The position numbers were made by a program, and so were the translations under genes. This document shows, in pieces, positions 6,816-11,513 of a stretch of 11,513 bases of DNA (position 1 is the stretch's first letter; each line of letters opens with the position of its first letter). The notes under the pieces were generated by a model that made no database searches, had not been told where the DNA came from, and saw only the letters and a program-made list of their open reading frames with translations. Source of the stretch: Candidatus Bathyarchaeota archaeon (lineage in GTDB: Archaea > Thermoproteota > Bathyarchaeia > Bathyarchaeales > Bathyarchaeaceae); contig JAOUJL010000029.1 in NCBI GenBank assembly GCA_029883255.1, positions 1-11,513 on the forward strand, written 5' to 3'.

Positions 6816-8081
6816 GTGGTTACCGCCAAGACTAGCGAAGCAAAGCGTAACCGGTTAATCGTTTTCGATGTTGAAGGAGTGTTATTGCCGAAGAGGCGTT
6901 TCCTATTCTTTGATGCGGCTAGGAAGCTGAGTTTTCGGGGATTTTTGAAGATTCTCGTAATAGGTTTTCTCTACGAAACTGGCTTGTTGTCGCTTGAATC
7001 TGCGCTCAGAAGAATCTTTGCAGTTTATCGGGGATTCCTGATGGACGACTTTGTTCGACTTTTTAAAGAGGTCCCTCTGATGCCGGGTGTAAAACATGTT
7101 TTCAAATTGTTGAATAAAATCGGGTATAAAACAGCTCTGATAAGTTCAGGGCTTCCCACGCTTTTGGTTGAAGGCCTAGCGGTTAGGTTAAACGCAGACT
7201 ACGCGTTCGGCTTAGAGCTAAAGACAGCTAACGGTCGTTTGACTGGTGAGATCGAGGGCGATGTATTAAAGCCGAATGGCAAAGCATATGTTTTAAAAAA
7301 AATTCTTCGTAAAGAAAGGTTATCATCACGAGATTGCGTTGTGGTTGCAGACGACAGAAATAATCTATCAATGTTTCCACTAAGCGCTGTAATGATAGGC
7401 TACAATCCCGACTTTGTCTTGACCATCAAATCAGACTATGTCGTCAGAAATGACTTGTCTAACATCATTCCAATCATAAACGGAAAACCATCGAAAGCTT
7501 CTCGTCCGATATTCTCAAGAAATGAGATTATTCGTGAAGCAATTCATATGAGTGGATTTTTTGTGCCATTTGTTTGTGCACACCTTTTAGGAACATTTTT
7601 GGTTTCTTTCTTGATATTTCTCACAACTTCGGTTTTCGCGGCGTCTGAACTCGCCAGAGTGCAAGGTATCAGTTTCCCCATTTTTTCCGCAATCACTTGG
7701 ACAGCCGCGAAAAAATCGGAGTTTTACGAATTTGCCACTGCTCCAATCTTATTTGCAATAGGCATCGTGTTTTCACTCACTTTCTTCCCTGAACCCGCAA
7801 ACTATGCGTCTGTTGCAATATTGACTCTAGGCGACAGCTTTGACACAATTTTCGGCAAAAAATTTGGAAGAACCCTGTTTCCTTTCAACAAAGGGAAGCA
7901 TGTGGAAGGCTTAGCTTTCGGCTTCCTGTTTGCACTTATTGGCGCTCTATTCTTTGTAAGCCCAGTCAAAGCATTCTTAGGCGCCGCCACAGGAATGTTA
8001 GTGGGATGTCTGCCTTTGCCGATCGATGACAACCTGACAATACCTATAGTTGCTGGGCTAGTGCTAACAATGATTCCATAA
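6816..8081 (+). CDS. Fusion: HAD phosphatase-like domain plus membrane polyprenol/dolichol-kinase-like domain
   Basis: A 421-residue two-part protein. Residues about 12-215 are a HAD-IB (SerB-like) domain. Motif I is IVFDVEGVL, with the nucleophile Asp18 but Glu20 in place of the usual second Asp. Motif II is TALISSG (Ser110/111), a motif III lysine is in KPNGKAYVLKK, and motif IV is VVVADDRNNLSMF instead of the usual GDGxND. Residues about 245-421 are hydrophobic, with several membrane helices. They carry the signature of CTP-dependent lipid kinases (dolichol kinase, phytol kinase, Dgk1): LGDSFDTIFGKKFGRT (339 on), KGKHVEG (359-365) and LPLPIDDNLTIPIVAG near the end. The expected reaction is phosphorylation of a polyprenol or isoprenoid lipid at the membrane, while the HAD part would remove a phosphate; neither substrate is known. 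The start is GTG 6816 by its ribosome-binding site; TTG 6795 would add 7 residues. Confidence 0.85.
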   Translation: MVTAKTSEAKRNRLIVFDVEGVLLPKRRFLFFDAARKLSFRGFLKILVIGFLYETGLLSLESALRRIFAVYRGFLMDDFVRLFKEVPLMPGVKHVFKLLNKIGYKTALISSGLPTLLVEGLAVRLNADYAFGLELKTANGRLTGEIEGDVLKPNGKAYVLKKILRKERLSSRDCVVVADDRNNLSMFPLSAVMIGYNPDFVLTIKSDYVVRNDLSNIIPIINGKPSKASRPIFSRNEIIREAIHMSGFFVPFVCAHLLGTFLVSFLIFLTTSVFAASELARVQGISFPIFSAITWTAAKKSEFYEFATAPILFAIGIVFSLTFFPEPANYASVAILTLGDSFDTIFGKKFGRTLFPFNKGKHVEGLAFGFLFALIGALFFVSPVKAFLGAATGMLVGCLPLPIDDNLTIPIVAGLVLTMIP

Positions 8082-8104
8082 ATGCGTGCATGCAAGATTG
8101 CGCG

Positions 8105-9064
8105 TTAAATCTTCTCTTTACGTTTTCTCGCTGGTGCCGTCTTCGCCGTCTTGTTTGCCTTAGCAAACGCCGACAATCCCAGAATCTCTCCTTTCGCCAT
8201 ATCCATCGGAATCGCAAACACAATCGTATTACTCTGGTCATAACTAATGTCCTCCAGACTCGACAGTGTACGCAAATACATCGCCTGCCGGCTCATCTTC
8301 TGTACTGCCTTCTCCAAATTCTCAGCCGCCGTCAACTCCCCCTCACTCTTGATAATCACAGCTCGCTTCTCCCGTTCAGCCTCAGCCTGTCTTGCAATTA
8401 CGCGTTTCATATCTTCTGGCAACTCTACAGTCTGCAAATTCACCGAAATGATATCCACACCCCAATCCTTCGTCTCCCTCTCTACAATTTTCTCAATTCT
8501 GTCTGCGATCTCATCTCGTCGCGCCAACAACTCGTCTAACTCTACGTTGCCCACTACGTCCCGCATCGTCGTTTGTGCATGCTTCATTACGCTGTTCCAC
8601 AAGTTTTGAATGTTAACAAGGCTATCCTTCGTATTCACTATTTTCATGAACACCACCGCGTCAATGGTCACACTGATGTTATCCTTGGTCATAACCTCCT
8701 GCCGCGAAACATCCAATGTAATAATCCTCTTATCCTGCTTCAGAAAACTCTCCGCTATTGGCCACTTGAAGAAGATACCAGGCCCTACAAGTCTTTGAAA
8801 TTTCCCAAAACGCAGTATGATGGCCTCTTCCCACTCTTTGTTAATCGCCACAGTAGCTGGTAAAACCATTGCAGAAACAAACGCAATAACACCGAACAAA
8901 GCGGACAACATATATTCTTGTGGTTCTATCGCCACGTACGAAAAATAGACAACAGCCAGCACTAGGAACACCAGAAACAGCCCCAAGAAAAACGCGAATG
9001 GAGCTGGAGAACCTGAATACTTGTCGACTTTACTCATCGTATGAGCTCCCACGTTTTTACTCAT
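8105..9064 (-). CDS. SPFH/band-7 (stomatin/slipin-like) membrane protein
   Basis: A 319-residue stomatin-family protein; relatives form large ring or cage assemblies on membranes and affect membrane domains or proteolysis. Two hydrophobic segments lie at about residues 22-44 and 50-72. The SPFH domain follows from about 75 (WEEAIILRFGKFQRLVGPGI, then RIITLDVSRQEVMTKDNISV and VVFMKIVNTKDSL). A charged coiled-coil region comes next (ELDELLARRDEIADRIEKIV to RQAEAEREKRAVIIKSEGE), ending with the typical NTIVFAIPMDM strand and a Lys/Arg-rich tail (301-319). The start is ATG 9064, with GAGGTGA at 9074-9080 nine bases upstream; ATG 9037 ten codons in is possible but has a weaker site. Slipins often sit beside an NfeD/ClpP-type protease gene; none is present in this window. 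It converges on the HAD-kinase fusion, 23 bases away. Confidence 0.93.
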   Translation of the reverse strand: MSKNVGAHTMSKVDKYSGSPAPFAFFLGLFLVFLVLAVVYFSYVAIEPQEYMLSALFGVIAFVSAMVLPATVAINKEWEEAIILRFGKFQRLVGPGIFFKWPIAESFLKQDKRIITLDVSRQEVMTKDNISVTIDAVVFMKIVNTKDSLVNIQNLWNSVMKHAQTTMRDVVGNVELDELLARRDEIADRIEKIVERETKDWGVDIISVNLQTVELPEDMKRVIARQAEAEREKRAVIIKSEGELTAAENLEKAVQKMSRQAMYLRTLSSLEDISYDQSNTIVFAIPMDMAKGEILGLSAFAKANKTAKTAPARKRKEKI

Positions 9065-9249
9065 TCCTTAAAATCACCTCATTCATATTCCACTACCTCA
9101 ACAAGGGCTATATCTCTCTTTTGACGTTAAGGGGCTTCTGCTATTCAACTGCATGTATGTCGCTTTCTGAAAAAGAATGGTGGATTGAGTGTATTCAAGA
9201 ACAGTCGCGAAGAGGACAATTCTAAGACGCAACTGGATTATGCAGATTG

Positions 9250-9259
9250 TTTAAATATT
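9250..9259 (+). promoter_or_regulatory. TATA promoter of the thioredoxin-fold gene (leaderless)
   Basis: TTTAAATATT is centred about 26 bases before ATG 9281, so transcription would start at or next to the start codon. No ribosome-binding site is needed, and none clear is present. Confidence 0.55.
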
Positions 9260-9280
9260 CTTTCTTGCTGATGAGATTCT

Positions 9281-9715
9281 ATGAAAACTAACAAAATAGA
9301 GTTCGACAAGCTTGAGAAGGAGATTTCGGAAACACGTAAATCTCACTTAGATTACTTGGCCCCTGATATTGGAAAAGTCTATGTTGTCGCTGTCACCAGA
9401 GACGGATGCCCAGCGTGTGAAAAACAGAAGCCAAAACTGCAAGAGCTAGCAAAAACTATAGAAGAGAAACACGGAGACAAAGTGGTCTTGACTAGAATAC
9501 ATGTCAGACGACCTTCGGGATCGCAAGAAGAATCTCTTCGAAGCAAAGATGTATTTGGCCATTATTTCTACCCTACTAATCTTATTCTGCTGAGGACTGT
9601 AGACCGAGGAGCGATAGAGTTCTACAAGAATGCCTCGCCAGAGATGGATGAGCTTGAAAAAAATATTGAAGTTGCTGTCAAAATAGCAACGATGATTGAG
9701 AAAGAGGTGACTTGA
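9281..9715 (+). CDS. Thioredoxin-fold protein with CPAC redox motif
   Basis: A 144-residue protein with a thioredoxin-like fold. The strand KVYVVAVTRDGCPACEKQKP carries the redox pair Cys43-Pro-Ala-Cys46, and the cis-proline is in HYFYPTNLIL (Pro98). The linker between them is long (RPSGSQEESLRSKDVFGHYF) compared with small thioredoxins. No signal peptide or membrane helix is visible, so it is probably cytoplasmic. It could be a thiol-disulfide reductase or a protein acting with an Fe-S or thiol enzyme; the sequence does not say which. The start is ATG 9281: the TATA box at 9250-9259 puts transcription start at the ATG, suggesting a leaderless message. It diverges from the SPFH gene and is followed by a possible mini-gene on the opposite strand. 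Confidence 0.85.
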   Translation: MKTNKIEFDKLEKEISETRKSHLDYLAPDIGKVYVVAVTRDGCPACEKQKPKLQELAKTIEEKHGDKVVLTRIHVRRPSGSQEESLRSKDVFGHYFYPTNLILLRTVDRGAIEFYKNASPEMDELEKNIEVAVKIATMIEKEVT

Positions 9716-9784
9716 CCTTTCATGCGTGCACGCTCGCACAATTTGTTCATGATGCATAGCCAATGCAGAAATGCTTGCGTGCCG

Positions 9785-9889
9785 CTACTTCAAACGTTTC
9801 TCCTTGTGCCTTTTCTTTCTCTCTGCTCTTTCCTTTTTGGTCATCGGCTTCTTCTTCGAACTTTTTCCCATACCCAATTCAATCGCCAT
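9785..9889 (-). CDS. Possible 34-residue Lys/Arg-rich mini-protein
   Basis: A short open frame on the minus strand from ATG 9889 to TAG 9787-9785. The product starts MAIELGMGKSSKKKP and continues with MTKKERAERKKRHKEKRLK; about half of the residues are Lys or Arg. That composition fits small nucleic-acid- or ribosome-associated archaeal proteins, but I do not recognise the family. A second ATG (codon 7) would give an MGKSSKKKP start. No clear ribosome-binding site precedes either. A weak TATA-like stretch (GTATACTATG on the minus strand, about 9940-9950) lies upstream. The alternative is chance: a pyrimidine-rich plus strand automatically reads as Lys/Arg/Glu on the other strand. It lies between the thioredoxin-fold gene and the cupin gene. 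Confidence 0.4.
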   Translation of the reverse strand: MAIELGMGKSSKKKPMTKKERAERKKRHKEKRLK

Positions 9890-10054
9890 GTTCAAATGGT
9901 TGTAGTGGAGAATGAAGTTTTCGGTGCGAACGACATAGTATACATGCATTTAGTTGCACATGCGCATAATAGAGAGACTGGAGAGAATTCTACAACCGTG
10001 TGCGCACGAAAGACTGAACGATATCTTTTTTTGGTGCTAATTGAGTATAAGAAC

Positions 10055-10411
10055 ATGGAAGTTGACATATTGAAACAAGGTTTTCCTAAAGTCATAACCG
10101 ATTTGCCCGAAGCAGACATTCAGTTTAAAGGTGTCAAAGGATGGATAGCTCAAGGCGAAAGTCATCAGATAGTCTTCTTTGAGATAGAACCGTTAGCAGA
10201 AGTGTCAGAACATAGCCATGACTCTCCTCAATGGGGAATTGTTGTGGAAGGAAAAATTGAATTAACTATCGGAGATGAGATCAGAGTCTATGAAAAGGGC
10301 GATGAATATTTCATTCCCGCAAATACAAAACATTCTGCGAAATTCTTGAGCAAGTGCAGACCAATAGATTTCTTCGGAGAGAAAATGAGGTACAAACCTA
10401 AAGTTCGCTAA
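10055..10411 (+). CDS. Small single-domain cupin protein
   Basis: A 118-residue cupin, a beta-barrel metal-binding fold. Motif 1 is EHSHDSPQWGIVVEGKIEL: the two histidines (His53, His55) are present, but the position that is usually glutamate is Gln59. Motif 2 is GDEYFIPANTKHSAKF with Pro88 and the third histidine His93. A three-histidine metal centre is therefore likely, as in small cupins involved in sugar or carbonyl chemistry or ligand sensing; the substrate is unknown. The open frame extends back to 9722, but that part (FLLVPFLSLCSFLFGHRLLL and so on) does not resemble a cupin and overlaps the mini-gene. The cupin start is ATG 10055. A T-rich box (TATCTTTTTTTGG, about 10022-10034) lies about 27 bases upstream, which would make the message leaderless or nearly so. 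Confidence 0.82.
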   Translation: MEVDILKQGFPKVITDLPEADIQFKGVKGWIAQGESHQIVFFEIEPLAEVSEHSHDSPQWGIVVEGKIELTIGDEIRVYEKGDEYFIPANTKHSAKFLSKCRPIDFFGEKMRYKPKVR

Positions 10412-10441
10412 TAGCCACGAGCACAAACTCCGTACTTGGAT

Positions 10442-10894
10442 CTAGGGATCATCGATTAAACTCATGAAAATTTCTATCGCACCATTGACAAAGTGACTGC
10501 ATACTTGTTTATGCACGTTCTCCTCTCTGAATTTCCGTATACCTTCTATAGTCGAAAGATCACATCCCGACAGTTCTTTGCAGAGAATGCTTCCAAACTT
10601 CTTTTGAAATTGCTTGAGGAATTCTACTACTCGATTGTATGTATGTGCTCTCAGTTCATCTGGACTGTTTCTACCGTACTTCAAACCAAAACCTATGATG
10701 ACACCACTTACTGCTCCACAAATGTATCCTTGTCTCGAAATACCACCTCCGAAACCTGTGGCGATTTTTGGTATCAGATCACTATCTAACTTCAAACCAT
10801 CCTTGGCTATTGCCAAAAGCGTACTCTCAGCACAATTGTAACCGTTTTTGAAATAAGATGAGGCCTTACCAACTATTTCATTCATGTTTTCCAT
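10442..10894 (-). CDS. C_GCAxxG_C_C family cysteine-rich protein
   Basis: A 150-residue protein matching the C_GCAxxG_C_C (probable redox) family, common in anaerobic archaea and bacteria. The family pattern is clear: YNCAESTLLAIA (Cys21), then IATGFGGGISRQGYICGAVS (Cys59 in CGAVSG), FGLKYGR, then CKELSGCDLS (Cys105, Cys111) and VCSHFV (Cys132). The cysteines suggest metal or cluster binding or thiol redox chemistry, but no reaction is established. Length is typical. The start is ATG 10894; ATG 10885, three codons in, is possible. The TATA box on the minus strand at 10910-10920 (TATTTTAAACC) would start transcription close to 10888-10890, which slightly favours the shorter form or a leaderless message. 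It converges on the cupin gene, 30 bases away. Confidence 0.9.
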   Translation of the reverse strand: MENMNEIVGKASSYFKNGYNCAESTLLAIAKDGLKLDSDLIPKIATGFGGGISRQGYICGAVSGVIIGFGLKYGRNSPDELRAHTYNRVVEFLKQFQKKFGSILCKELSGCDLSTIEGIRKFREENVHKQVCSHFVNGAIEIFMSLIDDP

Positions 10895-10909
10895 ACATCG
10901 TCACTAGCT

Positions 10910-10920
10910 GGTTTAAAATA
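10910..10920 (-). promoter_or_regulatory. TATA promoter of the C_GCAxxG_C_C gene
   Basis: The minus strand reads TATTTTAAACC, centred 21 bases from ATG 10894 and 30 from ATG 10885. This indicates little or no untranslated leader. Confidence 0.45.
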
Positions 10921-11054
10921 TAAGTCTTAGTGTACGCCTAGCGAAGTTTTAAATTTCTAGTTTGTAATCAAATCGGGAGTTTTGTAATTTTCTAATTTTC
11001 TTCTTTTATTTAGAAATCATAAAATTGTAAGAATTGAAACTTGATCTCTTGCAT

Positions 11055-11513
11055 TCACTTTGAGAATACGTATCGTACTATGCTGTACAATACTACTAGC
11101 AGTCCAACAACTATTGCTTCCGTTGCGAGGACCATCTGCCATGTAAGTACGTTGCTGCCATAGAGATGGATTAGGTAGGCGAATAATACTAGGGCAACTC
11201 CTGAAAGTATGTCGCCCAGGACTTGTCTCCTAGCTTCAGCAATCCAAAGTCTAATCCCTGCCTTGAAGAAATCGGATAGTCCTATTAAGCCAAAGAATAG
11301 TACAGCAGCTTTGATGAGTCCTTCAACTGGTCTAATTAAATGCTGTTTATCTGTCATCTGTTCGATCCATGAACTAAAATCGGAGACTAAATCTGGGTTC
11401 GCTACGAAGACTATACCTACTATTATAACAAAAATCCCGAAAGATATTAAACCCAAGTAATCTTTTTTACGTAAGCCTACACTAAAACAGGCCTCTCGTT
11501 CTTGAGTTGCCAT
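11055..11513 (-). CDS. Four-helix membrane protein of unknown function
   Basis: A 152-residue integral membrane protein I do not recognise. Hydrophobic segments lie at about residues 19-38 (YLGLISFGIFVIIVGIVFVA), 64-82 (EGLIKAAVLFFGLIGLSDFF), 98-117 (VLGDILSGVALVLFAYLIHL) and 126-149 (QMVLATEAIVVGLLVVLYSI). Between helices 1 and 2 is a polar loop of about 25 residues (DLVSDFSSWIEQMTDKQHLI). The N-terminus MATQEREACFSVGLRKKDY is polar and positively charged near the membrane, suggesting it faces the cytoplasm. Its ATG is the last three bases of the window, so an upstream in-frame start cannot be excluded and its promoter is not visible. An AT-rich gap of about 160 bases follows it. Confidence 0.75.
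   Translation of the reverse strand: MATQEREACFSVGLRKKDYLGLISFGIFVIIVGIVFVANPDLVSDFSSWIEQMTDKQHLIRPVEGLIKAAVLFFGLIGLSDFFKAGIRLWIAEARRQVLGDILSGVALVLFAYLIHLYGSNVLTWQMVLATEAIVVGLLVVLYSIVRYVFSK

Noticed and set aside
8090..8863. Several plus-strand open frames
   Set aside because: They are antisense to the SPFH gene and carry no motif.
9722..10054. Upstream open frame that would extend the cupin to 229 residues
   Set aside because: The extension has no cupin similarity, overlaps the basic mini-frame on the other strand, and a T-rich promoter-like box lies just before ATG 10055.
1..11513. CRISPR array, insertion sequence ends or integrase attachment site
   Set aside because: No regularly spaced direct repeats, no transposase motif, and no tRNA gene that could serve as an attachment site.

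Overview
The window reads as a chromosomal segment of an archaeon. The evidence is an archaeal-type tyrosyl-tRNA synthetase, the archaeal DnaG-like Toprim protein, Pelota (aPelota/Dom34), a complete archaeal 7S (SRP) RNA with a closed helix 1, TATA-box promoters, and mixed start-codon use (TTG, GTG, ATG). Overall style and gene set suggest a TACK-type lineage such as Bathyarchaeia; that placement is inference and was not tested against a tree.

Left part (1-3708, plus strand) is informational: the 3' part of tyrS, a small stand-alone Toprim protein 5 bases after it, archaeal dnaG, and pelota. These cover tRNA charging, two Toprim proteins, and ribosome rescue/mRNA surveillance. A minus-strand gene (3775-4488) converges on pelota and joins a minimal nucleotidyltransferase domain to a C-terminal helix-turn-helix.

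Middle part (about 4600-6700) is the most disturbed. It holds a decayed remnant of a TtuA/NcsA-type tRNA-thiolation gene whose lesions can be mapped, then a convergent, visibly AT-rich radical SAM gene with a C-terminal cysteine cluster, then a leader and intergenic stretch, then the SRP RNA gene on the minus strand with a clear TATA promoter at 6723-6731.

Right part (6816-11513) begins with an unusual fusion of a HAD phosphatase-like domain to a membrane polyprenol/dolichol-kinase-like (CTP-transferase) domain. A minus-strand SPFH/band-7 membrane protein converges on it. Then come a thioredoxin-fold protein with a CPAC motif that may be leaderless, a possible 34-residue Lys/Arg-rich mini-gene on the minus strand, a small single-domain cupin, a C_GCAxxG_C_C family cysteine protein, and a four-helix membrane protein whose start codon is the last three bases of the window.

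I found no tRNA gene, CRISPR array, complete insertion sequence or rRNA. No obvious multi-gene novel system stands out. The strongest oddities are the HAD-kinase fusion, the dated decay of the ttuA-like gene beside an AT-rich radical SAM gene, and the lysine-rich mini-ORF.
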